From assembly GCF_024448505.1 (NCBI RefSeq), contig NZ_JAMOHV010000003.1, positions 62,001-126,000 on the forward strand: a stretch of 64,000 nucleotides of DNA. Direction: 5' to 3'. The position numbers and the translations under genes were made by a program. Origin of the DNA: Stutzerimonas degradans (GTDB taxonomy: Bacteria; Pseudomonadota; Gammaproteobacteria; Pseudomonadales; Pseudomonadaceae). Of the stretch, positions 33,010 through 45,851 are shown one piece after another (position 1 is the stretch's first letter; each line of letters begins with the position of its first letter). The notes under the pieces are model-generated. The model was not told the origin of the DNA. It was given only the letters and a program-made list of their open reading frames with translations, and did no database searches.

Positions 33010-34302
33010 TCAGCCGGGGAACGCCAGCTTGACCACGAACAGCGCCGACAGCACCCACATCGCCACGCTCAGCTCGCGCGCGCGGCCGGCGAGGAACTTG
33101 GCGGCGACCCAGGCGATGAAGCCGAAGGCGATGCCGGTGGCGATGGAGTAGGTCAGCGGCATCGCCAGGGCAGTGATCAGCACCGGCGCGGCGACGGTGA
33201 GGTCATGCCAGTCGATCTCGGCCAGGCCGGAGGCCATCAGCACGGCGACGAACAGCAGCGCCGGCGCGGTGGCGAACGCCGGCACGCTGCCGGCCAGCGG
33301 CGCGAAGAACAGCGCCAGCAGGAACAGCACGGCAACCACGATGGCGGTCAGCCCGGTGCGCCCGCCGGCGCTGACGCCTGCGGCCGATTCGATGTAGCTG
33401 GTGGTGGTCGAGGTTCCCAGCAGCGAGCCACCGAGCGCCGCGGTGCTGTCGGCGATCAGCGCGCGGCCCATCTTCGGCAGGTAGCCGTCCTTGCGCATCA
33501 GCCCGGCCTTCTTCGCCACCGCGATGAGGGTGCCGGAGTTGTCGAACAGGTCTACGAAGAGGAAGGCGAAGATCACGCTGACCAGCCCCACATCCAGCGC
33601 GCCCATGATGTCGAGTTGCAGGAAGGTCGGCGCCAGCGACGGCGGCATCGACACCACGCCGGCGAACTCGGATACGCCGAGCAGGATGCTGATGACCGTC
33701 ACCACGAGGATGCTGATCAGCACCGCGCCGGTGACGCCGCGGGCTTCCAGACCGATAATCAGAAAGAAGCCGAGGATCGCCAGCAGCGCCTGCGGCTTGC
33801 CCAGGTCGCCCATGCCGACCAGCGTCGCCGGGTTGTCGACGACGATGCCGGCGCTCTGCAGGGCGATCAGCGCGAGGAACAGGCCGATGCCCGCGGCGAT
33901 GGCCGAACGTAGCTCCAGCGGGATGCTGTTGATGATCCACTCGCGGATTCTGAAGATCGACAGCAGGAAGAACAGGCACGCGGAGACGAATACTGCGCCG
34001 AGTGCGACCTGCCAGGTGTGGCCCATGCCCAGCACCACGGTGTAGGTGAAGAAGGCGTTGAGGCCCATGCCCGGCGCCAGGGCGATCGGGTAGTTGGCGA
34101 TCAGGCCCATCACCGCCGAACCGATGGCCGCCGCCAGGCAGGTGGCGACGAAGATCGCGCCCTTGTCCATGCCGGTTTCGCTGAGGATGCTCGGGTTGAC
34201 GAAGAGGATGTAGGCCATGGTCAGGAAGGTGGTGACACCGGCCAGGATCTCGGTACGCACGTTGGTACCGTGCGCCTTGAGTTGGAACAGCTTTTCCAGC
34301 AT
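33010..34302 (-). CDS. NCS2-family purine permease (adenine/guanine/hypoxanthine)
   Basis: The 430-residue transporter has about 12-14 membrane helices and AzgA-like NCS2 motifs: ILAGVTTFLTMAYILFVNPSIL, ANYPIALAPGMGLNAFFTY, FLFVDLFDNSGTL and GTSTTTSYIESAAGVSAGGRTGL. This is the PbuG/AdeP/AdeQ group (COG2252), which imports purine bases by proton symport. It would supply substrate to the deaminase at the left edge, though the two genes are not linked. The start at 34302 fits the family N-terminus (MLEKLFQLKAHGTNVRTE). Confidence 0.9.
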   Translation of the reverse strand: MLEKLFQLKAHGTNVRTEILAGVTTFLTMAYILFVNPSILSETGMDKGAIFVATCLAAAIGSAVMGLIANYPIALAPGMGLNAFFTYTVVLGMGHTWQVALGAVFVSACLFFLLSIFRIREWIINSIPLELRSAIAAGIGLFLALIALQSAGIVVDNPATLVGMGDLGKPQALLAILGFFLIIGLEARGVTGAVLISILVVTVISILLGVSEFAGVVSMPPSLAPTFLQLDIMGALDVGLVSVIFAFLFVDLFDNSGTLIAVAKKAGLMRKDGYLPKMGRALIADSTAALGGSLLGTSTTTSYIESAAGVSAGGRTGLTAIVVAVLFLLALFFAPLAGSVPAFATAPALLFVAVLMASGLAEIDWHDLTVAAPVLITALAMPLTYSIATGIAFGFIAWVAAKFLAGRARELSVAMWVLSALFVVKLAFPG

Positions 34303-34437
34303 GGTCGATTCTCTCGTGCCGGTCGTGGGGGAGGTGGGCCTGCTACAGCAAAGCCCATCCGTAGGGCGCTCGCAAAGGCGGCGCATGTTACACCGCCCGA
34401 ACGTGCGTTTGAATTTCCATCGAGCAGGAGAAGCCCC

Positions 34438-34995
34438 ATGAGCAAACGTGTCCTGATTCCGATCGCCGACGGTTCCGAGGATCTCGAAGCCGTCACCCTG
34501 ATCGACGTGCTGCGCCGCGCCGACCTCGACGTCACCGTCGCCAGCGCCGAGGAACGGCGCATGCTGACCTGCGCGCGCGGCACGCGGATCACCGCCGATG
34601 CCATGCTGCTCGACGTGCTGGCGCAGGATTTCGACCTGATCGTGCTACCCGGCGGCATGCCCGGCGCGCAGACGCTCGGCGAGCTGGAGCCGCTGGCCGA
34701 GCGCGTGCGTCAGCAGGCGGCCGGCGGTCGCGAGTTCGCCGCGATCTGCGCCGCGCCGGCGGTGGCGCTGCATGCCTACGGCGTGCTCAAGGGGCGCCGC
34801 GTCACCTGCTATCCGGGCATGAGCGACAGGCTGAGCGGCAGCGTGTTCGTCGATCAGCCGGTGGTGGTCGATGGCAACTGCATTACTAGCCAGGGCCCGG
34901 CGACCGCGCTGGAGTTCGCTCTGACGCTGGTCGAGCGCCTGGTCGGCAAGACCCGGCGCCGCGAAGTGGCGGCAGACATGCTGGTAGCCGGCTAA
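34438..34995 (+). CDS. yajL: DJ-1/PfpI family protein (YajL-like)
   Basis: The 185-residue protein is a DJ-1/ThiJ domain: LIPIADGSEDLEAVTLIDVLRRA, the VLPGGMPGA loop and the reactive cysteine in AAICAAP with the nearby acidic residue in GSEDLE. Such proteins act in protection from carbonyl or oxidative damage; the deglycase activity claimed for them is disputed. CAGGAGAAGCCCC precedes the ATG. The stop overlaps the convergent rlmG stop by 4 bp. Confidence 0.9.
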   Translation: MSKRVLIPIADGSEDLEAVTLIDVLRRADLDVTVASAEERRMLTCARGTRITADAMLLDVLAQDFDLIVLPGGMPGAQTLGELEPLAERVRQQAAGGREFAAICAAPAVALHAYGVLKGRRVTCYPGMSDRLSGSVFVDQPVVVDGNCITSQGPATALEFALTLVERLVGKTRRREVAADMLVAG

Positions 34996-36119
34996 CCCTT
35001 GATCGCGCGCAGGATGACGAACTTGGGCGTCGCCGCGACCTGCTCGACCCGCCCGTAGAGGCGCTTGAGCTTGAGGTGATAGCCCAGGTGGCGGTTGCCG
35101 ACGATCCACAGCTCGCCGCCCTGGCGCAGCGCGGCCTTGGCCTGGGTGAACATGCGCCAGGCGAGGAAATCGCCGACCACCTGCTGCTGGTGGAACGGCG
35201 GATTGCACAGCACCAGGTCCAGCGAGGCCGGCGGCTGCTCGGCGAGGCCATCGCCGGCACGAATCTCCACCGGGCGCTCGCCGTGAATGGCCTGCCAGTT
35301 TTCCCGCGCCGACTGCACGGCCATGTAGCTCTCGTCCACCAGCGTCAGTTCGGCCTGTGGGTTGTTCAGCGCATAAATGATGCCGAGTACGCCGTTGCCG
35401 CAACCGAGATCGGCCACGCGCAGCGCGCCCAGCGCCTTGGGCAGATGCGGCAGGAAGGCGCGGGTGCCGATATCCAGGCCTTCGCGGCAGAACAGGTTGG
35501 CGTGGTTGAGCAATTCGAGTTTCGGCTGATCGAGCCGGTAACGAGTCGGGTAGGGCGAGATGGGCACCGGCCGTTGCGCGGGCGTGGCGGTGAGCAGGCG
35601 CGCCTTCTTCACCGCCAGCGAGGCCTGCACCGGGCCGATGTACTGCTCCAGCAGATCGCCGGCGGCGCGCGGCAGGTGCTTGATCATTGCTGCGGCGATC
35701 ACCTCGGCGTCTGGCGCCAGTTGGCCGTGCAGGCGGATCAGCTGTTCTTCCAGCAGGGCCAGGGTCTTCGGCACGCGAATCAGCACCAGATCGAACGGAC
35801 CCTGGGCCACTTCGTTGGCCGGGACGAAGCGCACGCGCTCGGCCGGCATCCCGTTGCGCGCCAGGTTCTTCTGCAGCGCCAGATGGGCCAGATGCGAGTC
35901 GCCGCTGCTGGTCACGTCGACATGCGCCGCCAGGGCGCAGGCCAGCGCGCCGAAGCTGTCGTTGAGGATCAGCACCCGCGTGGTCGCCGGCAGGGCGCGC
36001 GGATGCAGCTCGGCGAGCAGGTATTCGTCGGCGGCATCGAAGGCCTGCAGCGGCTCGTTCGGTTGCTCCGGCTGGCGGATCAGATCGAGGCGGGCGTAGG
36101 GCGTGTCGAGAATAGGCAT
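34992..36119 (-). CDS. rlmG: 23S rRNA (guanine-1835-N2)-methyltransferase RlmG
   Basis: The 375-residue protein has the RlmG/RsmC double-domain layout: an inactive N-terminal methyltransferase-like half and a C-terminal catalytic half with VADLGCGNGVLGI and the N2-guanine motif LCNPPFHQQ. TPAQRPVPISPYPTRYRLDQPKLELLNHANLFCREGLDIGTRAFLPHLP is the linker-to-motif-X segment typical of RlmG. Length equals the family norm. It is divergent from fpr over a 96-bp promoter region. Confidence 0.93.
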   Translation of the reverse strand: MPILDTPYARLDLIRQPEQPNEPLQAFDAADEYLLAELHPRALPATTRVLILNDSFGALACALAAHVDVTSSGDSHLAHLALQKNLARNGMPAERVRFVPANEVAQGPFDLVLIRVPKTLALLEEQLIRLHGQLAPDAEVIAAAMIKHLPRAAGDLLEQYIGPVQASLAVKKARLLTATPAQRPVPISPYPTRYRLDQPKLELLNHANLFCREGLDIGTRAFLPHLPKALGALRVADLGCGNGVLGIIYALNNPQAELTLVDESYMAVQSARENWQAIHGERPVEIRAGDGLAEQPPASLDLVLCNPPFHQQQVVGDFLAWRMFTQAKAALRQGGELWIVGNRHLGYHLKLKRLYGRVEQVAATPKFVILRAIKG

Positions 36120-36215
36120 GAGAACTGGCGGTGTTTGTCGGCGTCGGAAAGGAGTATCAAGGCGTTACGGACGCTGCGTGCGGCAGGTCCGACAGAGGCT
36201 CGGAGGGAGCGAAGT

Positions 36216-36992
36216 ATGACCGCCAGCGAAGAGAAGTTCACCCGCCAGCGCCTGCTCGAGGTGCAGACGCTGACGCCCAGCCTGTTCACCCTGCGCACCA
36301 GCCGCGATCCGGGATTTCGTTTCAGCGCCGGCCAGTTCGCCCGCCTCGGCGTGCGTAAGCCCAGCGGCTGCATTGTCTGGCGCGCCTATTCAATGGTCTC
36401 GGCGCCGCACGACGAGTTTCTCGACTTCTTCTCCATCGTCGTGCCGGACGGCGAGTTCACCAGCGAATTGAGCCGACTCAAGGTCGGCGACGAGCTGCTG
36501 ATCGACAAACAGGCCTTCGGCTTCCTGACCCTGGACCGCTTCCCCGATGGCCGCGACCTTTGGTTGTTGGCCACCGGCACCGGCATCGCGCCGTTCCTGT
36601 CGATCCTGCAGGATTTTCAGGCCTGGCAGCGCTTCGAGCGCATCATCCTCGTCTACAGCGTGCGCGAAGCGCGCGAGCTGGCCTATCAGCAGCTGATCGC
36701 CGAACTGCCACAGCGCGAGTATCTGGAGGGGCTGGGGTCGAAGCTGCTGTACTTGCCGGTGGTCACCCGCGAACAGGTGCCTGGCGCCCTGCACGCGCGC
36801 ATCACCACGCTGATCGAGAGTGGCGAGCTGGAGCGCGCCGCCGATCTGCAGCTGACCCCCGAGCATTCGCGCATCATGCTCTGCGGCAATCCGCAGATGA
36901 TCGAGGACACCCGCGCCGTGCTCAAGTCACGCGACCTCAACCTGGCGCTGACGCGCAAGCCAGGGCAGGTGGCGGTGGAGAACTACTGGTAA
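36216..36992 (+). CDS. fpr: Ferredoxin-NADP+ reductase Fpr
   Basis: The 258-residue flavoenzyme has the FAD motif RAYSMVSAP, the NADP motif LLATGTGIAPFLSIL and the C-terminal VAVENYW, typical of the short bacterial Fpr group, in which the C-terminal residues stack near the flavin. It moves electrons between NADPH and ferredoxin or flavodoxin, and in Pseudomonas it supports oxidative-stress defence and iron release from bacterioferritin. The ATG follows GGAGGGAGCGAAGT. A strong terminator follows after a repeat element. Confidence 0.94.
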   Translation: MTASEEKFTRQRLLEVQTLTPSLFTLRTSRDPGFRFSAGQFARLGVRKPSGCIVWRAYSMVSAPHDEFLDFFSIVVPDGEFTSELSRLKVGDELLIDKQAFGFLTLDRFPDGRDLWLLATGTGIAPFLSILQDFQAWQRFERIILVYSVREARELAYQQLIAELPQREYLEGLGSKLLYLPVVTREQVPGALHARITTLIESGELERAADLQLTPEHSRIMLCGNPQMIEDTRAVLKSRDLNLALTRKPGQVAVENYW

Positions 36993-37042
36993 GCGGAGCG
37001 CCGCCCGGCCGCAGGGGTGGAAAAGACCTGTGACCTGCTCAT

Positions 37043-37135
37043 GCGTAGGGTGGATGGCCGAAGCCATCCACGCGCAACACCCTTCCCGCGCATGTGCCGC
37101 GTGGAAAATCGCTGCGCGAGTTTTCCACCCTACGG
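37043..37135. repeat. GTAGGGTGGA palindromic repeats, locus 2
   Basis: Element 37043-37073 (GCGTAGGGTGGATGGCC then GAAGCCATCCACGC) and element 37099-37135 (GCGTGGAAAATCGCTGCGC then GAGTTTTCCACCCTACGG) are oppositely oriented, as at 31676. They lie between the fpr stop and its terminator. Confidence 0.75.
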
Positions 37136-37155
37136 ACAAGTCCGGCCCCCAAACG

Positions 37156-37190
37156 AAAAGCCCCCGCCGGACAACCCGGCGGGGGCTTTT
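37156..37190. terminator. Strong bidirectional terminator between fpr and gdhA
   Basis: A 15-bp stem (AAAAGCCCCCGCCGG paired with CCGGCGGGGGCTTTT) with a 5-base loop has A and T tracts on both sides, so it can stop both the rightward fpr and the leftward gdhA transcripts. Confidence 0.92.
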
Positions 37191-37224
37191 CTTGTTGCGT
37201 GCAGCCTGGGGCTTGCGGTAGCGG

Positions 37225-38595
<1,371 letters not shown>

Positions 38596-38668
38596 TCATT
38601 AAAAATTTTTTGGCGGGCGACTTTAGCAAACCTGATTCGTTCCATGAAAGTGCGACGTACATCGCGAT

Positions 38669-38685
38669 GCGCCGAAGCGGTGCAA
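38669..38685. promoter_or_regulatory. NtrC-type site TGCGCC-N5-GGTGCA
   Basis: This 17-bp dyad differs by one base from the NtrC consensus TGCACC-N5-GGTGCA. Its centre is 43 bp (about four helical turns) from the site at 38712, which would allow co-operative binding upstream of gdhA. Confidence 0.6.
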
Positions 38686-38711
38686 AACGCATCCTGTTCG
38701 CCGATTTTGAG

Positions 38712-38728
38712 TGCACTATATTGGTGCA
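38712..38728. promoter_or_regulatory. NtrC-type site TGCACTATATTGGTGCA
   Basis: This dyad is, as I remember it, the same 17 bases as a high-affinity NtrC site of the enterobacterial glnA promoter. It lies about 150 bp upstream of the gdhA start codon and strongly suggests nitrogen-dependent control of gdhA by NtrC. Confidence 0.72.
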
Positions 38729-38864
38729 TTCGCGGCGGAGTGCCCGATGGGAATTGGCCTGGAGCGGGGTTCGTCGTCGTTCGCTGTGCGCGAAAATGTC
38801 GCAGGCAAAAAGGCGGAGAGGCTGCTAGCGAGCGCCATTTTGGCGCACCCGAAGTTCGCCGGAC

Positions 38865-38890
38865 AAAAAAACGGAGCCTTGCGGCTCCGT
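38865..38890 (-). terminator. Rho-independent terminator of ettA
   Basis: On the minus strand, ACGGAGCC pairs with GGCTCCGT around a 4-base loop and is followed by seven T residues, 9 bp after the ettA stop codon. Confidence 0.9.
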
Positions 38891-38899
38891 CGTGCACCA

Positions 38900-40567
<1,668 letters not shown>

Positions 40568-40818
40568 GAAAACGATGCCCGTGACGGTGATGAAGAGACT
40601 CGAACCGGCTGCGCGAAGCCGCGTAGCCGGGGCGCGCTTAAAGGGCGCAACGCTACCCGAATGCACCGGGCAGGGCAAACCGCGGCGCCCGGCCGGGGCG
40701 GCGCCTGACGGCAGCCGCGCTCATCTTGTGCATGACCGGCGCTCATACCCGTCGTGCGGCGGATTGGGGTAGAATCCGCCGCTCTATTTTTACCGCCAGC
40801 TGACTTCAGAGGACTGCC

Positions 40819-42072
40819 ATGTTCAGCCGTGACTTGACCATCGAACGCTTCGACGCCGAACTCTTCGCTGCCATGCAGCAGGAAGCCCAGCGTCAGGAAG
40901 ACCACATCGAGCTGATCGCCTCGGAGAACTACACCAGCCCGGCGGTGATGGAAGCCCAGGGTTCGGTGCTGACCAACAAGTACGCCGAAGGCTACCCGGG
41001 CAAGCGCTACTACGGCGGTTGCGAGCACGTCGACGTGGTCGAGCAGCTGGCCATCGACCGCGCCAAGCAGCTGTTCGGCGCCGACTACGCCAACGTCCAG
41101 CCGCACGCCGGTTCCCAGGCCAACGCTGCTGTCTACCTGGCGCTGCTCAGCGCGGGCGACACCATCCTCGGCATGAGCCTGGCCCACGGCGGCCACCTGA
41201 CCCACGGCGCGTCCGTGTCGTCCTCCGGCAAGCTGTACAACGCCGTGCAGTACGGCATCAACGACCAGGGCCTGATCGACTATGACGAAGTCGAGCGTCT
41301 GGCCGTTGAGCACAAGCCGAAGATGATCGTCGCCGGCTTCTCCGCCTACTCGCAGAAACTCGACTTCCCGCGTTTCCGCGAAATCGCCGACAAGGTCGGT
41401 GCCTACCTGTTCGTCGACATGGCCCACGTGGCCGGTCTGGTCGCCGCTGGCGTCTACCCAAACCCGGTGCCGTTCGCTGACGTGGTCACCACCACCACCC
41501 ACAAGACCCTGCGCGGCCCGCGCGGCGGCCTGATCCTGGCGAAGAAGAACGAGGAGATCGAGAAGAAGCTCAACTCCGCAGTCTTCCCGGGTGCCCAGGG
41601 TGGCCCGCTGGAGCACGTCATCGCCGCCAAGGCGGTGTGCTTCAAGGAAGCCCTGCAGCCCGAGTTCAAGGCATACCAGCAGCAAGTGGTGAATAACGCC
41701 CAGGCCATGGCCGAAGTGTTCATCCAGCGCGGTTTCGACGTGGTGTCCGGTGGCACCCAGAACCACCTGTTCCTGCTCTCGCTGATCAAGCAGGACATCA
41801 CCGGCAAGGACGCGGATGCCGCTCTGGGCCGCGCCTTCATCACCGTGAACAAGAACAGCGTGCCGAACGACCCGCGTTCGCCGTTCGTCACTTCCGGTCT
41901 GCGCATCGGCACCCCGGCGGTCACCACCCGTGGCTTCAAGGAAGCCGAGTGCCGTGAACTGGCTGGCTGGATCTGCGACATCCTCGACAACATGGGCGAC
42001 GAGTCCGTGGTCGACGCGGTGCGCGCCAAGGTCCAGGCCGTCTGCGCCAAGCTGCCGGTATACGGCAAGTAA
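40819..42072 (+). CDS. glyA: Serine hydroxymethyltransferase GlyA
   Basis: The 417-residue PLP enzyme interconverts serine and glycine with tetrahydrofolate. The PLP lysine is in [17 protein letters not shown]-terminal [35 protein letters not shown] and the VDMAHVAGL segment are canonical. Length is normal. GAGGACTGCC precedes the ATG, and TAGAAT near 40770 is a likely -10. A terminator follows the stop after 20 bp. Confidence 0.97.
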   Translation: MFSRDLTIERFDAELFAAMQQEAQRQEDHIELIASENYTSPAVMEAQGSVLTNKYAEGYPGKRYYGGCEHVDVVEQLAIDRAKQLFGADYANVQPHAGSQANAAVYLALLSAGDTILGMSLAHGGHLTHGASVSSSGKLYNAVQYGINDQGLIDYDEVERLAVEHKPKMIVAGFSAYSQKLDFPRFREIADKVGAYLFVDMAHVAGLVAAGVYPNPVPFADVVTTTTHKTLRGPRGGLILAKKNEEIEKKLNSAVFPGAQGGPLEHVIAAKAVCFKEALQPEFKAYQQQVVNNAQAMAEVFIQRGFDVVSGGTQNHLFLLSLIKQDITGKDADAALGRAFITVNKNSVPNDPRSPFVTSGLRIGTPAVTTRGFKEAECRELAGWICDILDNMGDESVVDAVRAKVQAVCAKLPVYGK

Positions 42073-42092
42073 GATTCGCGCGCTGCAATGAA

Positions 42093-42121
42093 GAAACCCG
42101 GCCTCGGCCGGGTTTCTTTTT
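42093..42121 (+). terminator. Rho-independent terminator of glyA
   Basis: GAAACCCGGC and GCCGGGTTTC form a 10-bp stem with a CTCG loop followed by a TTTTT tract. Confidence 0.93.
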
Positions 42122-42230
42122 GTCTGCAGGAAATGCCTCGGAATCAGATCGGCGGTGCGCAGGGCGGGCTAGCTGCGTGCGGCTTGGCCCGGTTCGCGCC
42201 ACCCGCCGGCCAGCCATCCGTAGCGCAGAA

Positions 42231-42264
42231 CGGTGGACAAGGCTGCGCCGTTGTCCACCCTACG
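42231..42264. repeat. GTAGGGTGGA palindromic repeat, locus 3, supplying the yjiA stop codon
   Basis: CGGTGGACAAGGCTGCGCC followed by GTTGTCCACCCTACG is a single element of the family. Its CCCTACG end contains CTA (42260-42262), which is the TAG stop codon of the leftward CobW-family gene. Confidence 0.7.
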
Positions 42265-43231
42265 CCTGTACTGCGGCGAAGCCGGCGCGGATCTCGGCTT
42301 CCGGCAGGTTGTCGCCGATGAACACCAGCACGCTGCGCCGCGCCTCGTCTTCGGCCCATTCGGCGTCCCAGTCGAAGCCGTACAGCCTGAGCACGCCCTG
42401 AAACACCAGTCGGCGCGGCTCGCCAGCCACCTCCAGCACACCCTTGTAGCGCAGCAGCGCATTGCCGTGGCGCTCCAGCAGGTCTTCCATGAAGGCGCTC
42501 AGGCGCTGCATGTCCAGCGGGCGCTCGCTGTGCAGTACCAGTGTGGCGATGCGGTCCTTGCTGGTCGCCGGCAGCAGCGGCCGCAGCGCCGGCGCCGGGG
42601 CGATGTCGGCGTTGAGGTTGAAGCCGCGGATATCGAGCAGTTCGGCCAGTTCGATGCGCCCGTGCTCGACGATATGGATCGGCGCGCGGCGGTTGATCCG
42701 CTGCAGGCGCTGGCTCAGCGCCTCGACGGCCGGGGCTTCGACCAGGTCGGTCTTGCTCAGCAGGATACGGTCGGCAAAACCGACCTGCGCCTGGGCGATG
42801 GATTCCTGCAGATGGCGCTCGGCATTGGCCGCGTCGACCAGGGTGATGATGCCGTCGAGCACGTAGCGCTCGCACAGCTCATCGCCGGCGAAGAAGGTCT
42901 GCGCCACCGGCGCCGGATCGGCCAGGCCGGTACATTCGATGACCAGGCGCTCGAAGGCCAGCTCGCCGCTGTCCAGCTTGTCCAGCAGCAGATACAGCGC
43001 CTTCTCCAGCTCGACATGGATCGAACAGCAGACGCAGCCGTTGGCCAGGGTCAGCAGCTCGACGGGCTCACTGCCGAGCAGCTGGCCGTCGATAGGCGTC
43101 TCGCTGAACTCGTTCTCGATCACCGCCAGCTTCAGGCCATGCTCGGCCTGCAGCATGTGCCTGAGCAGGGTGGTCTTGCCGGCGCCGAGAAAGCCGGTCA
43201 GCACGGTGACCGGGATGGGGGCTTGCGACAT
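42260..43231 (-). CDS. yjiA: CobW/COG0523 GTPase (YjiA-like metallochaperone)
   Basis: The 323-residue G3E GTPase has Walker A GFLGAGKTT, the CxCC metal motif at C66-C68-C69 (NGCVCCSI), the switch CTGLADPAPV and a NKxD-type SKTDL, plus the C-terminal CobW_C domain (KGVLEVAGEPRRLVFQGV). COG0523 proteins insert or allocate metals, usually zinc. It lies downstream of ybdD and cstA on the same strand, as in other pseudomonads. GAGGAGTGCCTTC fixes the start at 43231. Confidence 0.9.
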   Translation of the reverse strand: MSQAPIPVTVLTGFLGAGKTTLLRHMLQAEHGLKLAVIENEFSETPIDGQLLGSEPVELLTLANGCVCCSIHVELEKALYLLLDKLDSGELAFERLVIECTGLADPAPVAQTFFAGDELCERYVLDGIITLVDAANAERHLQESIAQAQVGFADRILLSKTDLVEAPAVEALSQRLQRINRRAPIHIVEHGRIELAELLDIRGFNLNADIAPAPALRPLLPATSKDRIATLVLHSERPLDMQRLSAFMEDLLERHGNALLRYKGVLEVAGEPRRLVFQGVLRLYGFDWDAEWAEDEARRSVLVFIGDNLPEAEIRAGFAAVQA

Positions 43232-43305
43232 GAAGGCACTCCTCGCAACGAAACGCGCCACGGCAAGGCGTGGCGCGGGGAATCAATGGCGGGACGGGCA
43301 TCTGC

Positions 43306-43387
43306 CGTAGGGTGGACAACGCCGCCGGCTTGTCCACCGCTACTCTGTGGCCAATGGTGGACAACGCTACGCGGTCGTCCACCCTAC
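43306..43387. repeat. GTAGGGTGGA palindromic repeats, locus 4
   Basis: Element 43306-43343 (CGTAGGGTGGACAACGCC, then CTTGTCCACC) and element 43356-43387 (GGTGGACAACGCTACGC then GTCGTCCACCCTAC) lie between the ybdD stop and the yjiA start, splitting the cstA-ybdD-yjiA run. Confidence 0.75.
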
Positions 43388-43393
43388 CCCAGG

Positions 43394-43597
43394 TCAACAG
43401 CAGCGGATCGGCCGCCCCTTGCCACCGCCATAACGAGCATCCTGGCGCTCGCGGAAGAACGCCTCGTAGCTCATCACCGGCTGGTCCGGGTGGGTGCTGC
43501 GCATGTGCTCGAGGTAGGTGTCGTAGTCGGGCATGCCGACCAGCATGCGCGCGGCCTGGCCGAGGTACTTGCCCATGCGGCTGAGGTCGTTGAACAC
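43394..43597 (-). CDS. ybdD: YbdD/YjiX family small protein
   Basis: The 67-residue protein ([46 protein letters not shown], ending in GRPIRCC) is a DUF466 protein. YbdD and YjiX are always found beside CstA/BtsT carbon-starvation transporters and are needed for pyruvate uptake. The start is GTG at 43595-43597 with AGAGGAG upstream; a longer frame to 43729 runs into cstA and is not conserved. The stop of cstA is 58 bp upstream. Confidence 0.9.
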   Translation of the reverse strand: MFNDLSRMGKYLGQAARMLVGMPDYDTYLEHMRSTHPDQPVMSYEAFFRERQDARYGGGKGRPIRCC

Positions 43598-43655
43598 GGC
43601 GGTGCTCCTCTTGCAATGATGGCCGGGCGCCTCGCGGCACCCGGCACGGCTGGGG

Positions 43656-45713
43656 TCAGGCGCTGGGCATGCCCTCGAAGGGCATTTCCTTGTCCGTGCG
43701 CTCGCTGCGAATCCAGGCGGCGCGGCCAACCTTCAACGCGTAGAACAGGATACTGAACACCACCACCAGGAACAGCACGGTCAGACCGGCGTTGGTGTAG
43801 GCGTTCATGATCACGTTCTGCATCTGCCCGAGGTCCTTGGCCGGCGCCAGTACCTGACCGGCGTCGAGCGCGGTGCGGTACTTGTCGGCCAGGGCGAGGA
43901 AGCCCACCGCCGGGTTGGCGTCGAACAGCTTGATCAGGCTGGCGACGGTGGTGCAGATCAGCAGCCACAAGGCCGGCAGCAGGGTGACCCAGACATACTG
44001 CTGGCGCTTCATCTTGATCAGCACCACGGTGCAGAGCATCAGCGCGATGCCGGCGAGCATCTGGTTGGAAATGCCGAACAGCGGCCACAGGGTGTTGATG
44101 CCGCCCAGCGGGTCGATCACGCCCTGGTACAGCAGGTAGCCCCACAACGCCACGCAGCCGGCGGTGGCGACCACGTTGGCCGTCCAGGAGTCGGTGCGCT
44201 TGAGCGCCGGGATGAAGTTGCCGAGCAGGTCCTGCAGCATGAAGCGCCCGGCACGGGTGCCGGCGTCCACCGCGGTGAGGATGAACAGCGCCTCGAACAG
44301 GATCGCGAAGTGGTACCAGAACGCCATGGTGTTCTCGCCTGGCAGCACCTGGTGGAGGATCTGCGCGATACCCACGGCGAGCGTCGGCGCGCCGCCGGCG
44401 CGGTTGAGGATGCTGCTCTCGCCGATGTCGCGGGCCACGCCTTCCAGCGCTTCCGGGGTGATGGCGAAGCCCCAGTTGCTGACCGCCGCGGCCACGCTGG
44501 CGACGTCGGCACCGACCACTGCCGGCGGGCTGTTCATGGCGAAGTACACGCCCGGCTCGATCACCGAGGCGGCGACCATGGCCATGATGGCGACCATCGA
44601 CTCCATCAGCATGCCGCCGTAACCGATGTAGCGGGCATGGGTTTCGTTGGCCAGCAGCTTGGGCGTGGTGCCCGAGCTGATCAGCGCGTGGAAGCCGGAG
44701 ACCGCGCCGCAGGCGATGGTGATGAACAGGAACGGGAACAGCGCGCCCTTCCACACCGGGCCGGTGCCGTCGGTGAACTGGGTCAGCGCCGGCATCTTCA
44801 GTTCGGGGGCGAGGATCAGGATGCCGACGGCCAGCGCGACAATGGTGCCGATCTTGAGGAAGGTCGACAGGTAGTCACGCGGCGCGAGGATCAGCCATAC
44901 CGGCAGCACTGCGGCGACGAAGCCGTAGCCGACCAGCATCCAGGTGATCTGCTCGCCGGTGAAGGTGAACACGCCAGCCCAGTACGGATCGGTGGAAATC
45001 TCCCCGCCGAGCCAGATCGAGCCGAGCAGCAGCGCCACGCCGATGATGGAGATCTCGCCGATACGGCCCGGACGCAGGTAGCGCATGTACACGCCCATGA
45101 ACATGGCGATCGGGATGGTCGCCATCACCGTGAACATGCCCCACGGGCTGTGCGCCAGCGCCTTCACCACGATCAGCGCGAGCACCGCGAGGATGATGAT
45201 CATGATCAGGAAGCAGCCGAACAGCGCGATGGTGCCGGGGATGCGCCCCATCTCCTCGCGCACCATGTCGCCCAGCGAACGGGCGTTGCGGCGCGTGGAA
45301 AGGAACAGAACCATGAAGTCCTGCACCGCACCGGCCAGCACCACGCCGGCGATCAGCCAGAGCGTGCCGGGCAGGTAGCCCATCTGCGCGGCGAGTACCG
45401 GGCCGACCAGCGGGCCGGCGCCGGCGATGGCGGCGAAGTGGTGGCCGAACAGCACGTGCTTGTTGGTCGGCACGAAGTCCAGACCATCGTTGTTGAGCAC
45501 GGCGGGGGTGGCGCGGGTGGGGTCCAGCTGCATCACCTTGGTGGCGATGAACAGGCTGTAGTAGCGGTAGGCGACCAGATAGATCGCCACGGCGGCGACC
45601 ACGATCCAGAGTGCGTTGATGGCTTCGCCGCGACGCAGTGCGACGACACCGAGGGCGACGGCGCCCAGCACTGCGAGGGCGAACCAGGCGAGCTGGCTGA
45701 CCAATCGGTTCAT
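43656..45713 (-). CDS. cstA: Carbon starvation protein CstA / pyruvate transporter BtsT
   Basis: The 685-residue transporter has about 16-18 membrane helices and canonical CstA motifs: [74 protein letters not shown] and [13 protein letters not shown]. Family members import pyruvate or peptides when carbon is scarce. The start at 45713 follows GGAGAAAACTCT. It forms a unit with ybdD and yjiA and is divergent from a two-component system that probably controls it. Confidence 0.93.
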   Translation of the reverse strand: MNRLVSQLAWFALAVLGAVALGVVALRRGEAINALWIVVAAVAIYLVAYRYYSLFIATKVMQLDPTRATPAVLNNDGLDFVPTNKHVLFGHHFAAIAGAGPLVGPVLAAQMGYLPGTLWLIAGVVLAGAVQDFMVLFLSTRRNARSLGDMVREEMGRIPGTIALFGCFLIMIIILAVLALIVVKALAHSPWGMFTVMATIPIAMFMGVYMRYLRPGRIGEISIIGVALLLGSIWLGGEISTDPYWAGVFTFTGEQITWMLVGYGFVAAVLPVWLILAPRDYLSTFLKIGTIVALAVGILILAPELKMPALTQFTDGTGPVWKGALFPFLFITIACGAVSGFHALISSGTTPKLLANETHARYIGYGGMLMESMVAIMAMVAASVIEPGVYFAMNSPPAVVGADVASVAAAVSNWGFAITPEALEGVARDIGESSILNRAGGAPTLAVGIAQILHQVLPGENTMAFWYHFAILFEALFILTAVDAGTRAGRFMLQDLLGNFIPALKRTDSWTANVVATAGCVALWGYLLYQGVIDPLGGINTLWPLFGISNQMLAGIALMLCTVVLIKMKRQQYVWVTLLPALWLLICTTVASLIKLFDANPAVGFLALADKYRTALDAGQVLAPAKDLGQMQNVIMNAYTNAGLTVLFLVVVFSILFYALKVGRAAWIRSERTDKEMPFEGMPSA

Positions 45714-45851
45714 AGAGTTTTCTCCCGCCGTCGACTGTAGGGTCTGCGGCGTCATTGTTATTGGGCATGGTGAATGCGCGCGCCTCGGGCGAGCCTTGCT
45801 ACTATCGCCACAACCTGCAATCGCCGGTATTCGCAGTACTACTCAGCGTGG

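Noticed and set aside
31678-33912. 744-codon open frame on the plus strand over trmA and the purine permease
   Set aside because: Antisense to two well-supported genes and spans their intergenic gap; composition is repetitive Gln/Gly/Ala/His without a domain.
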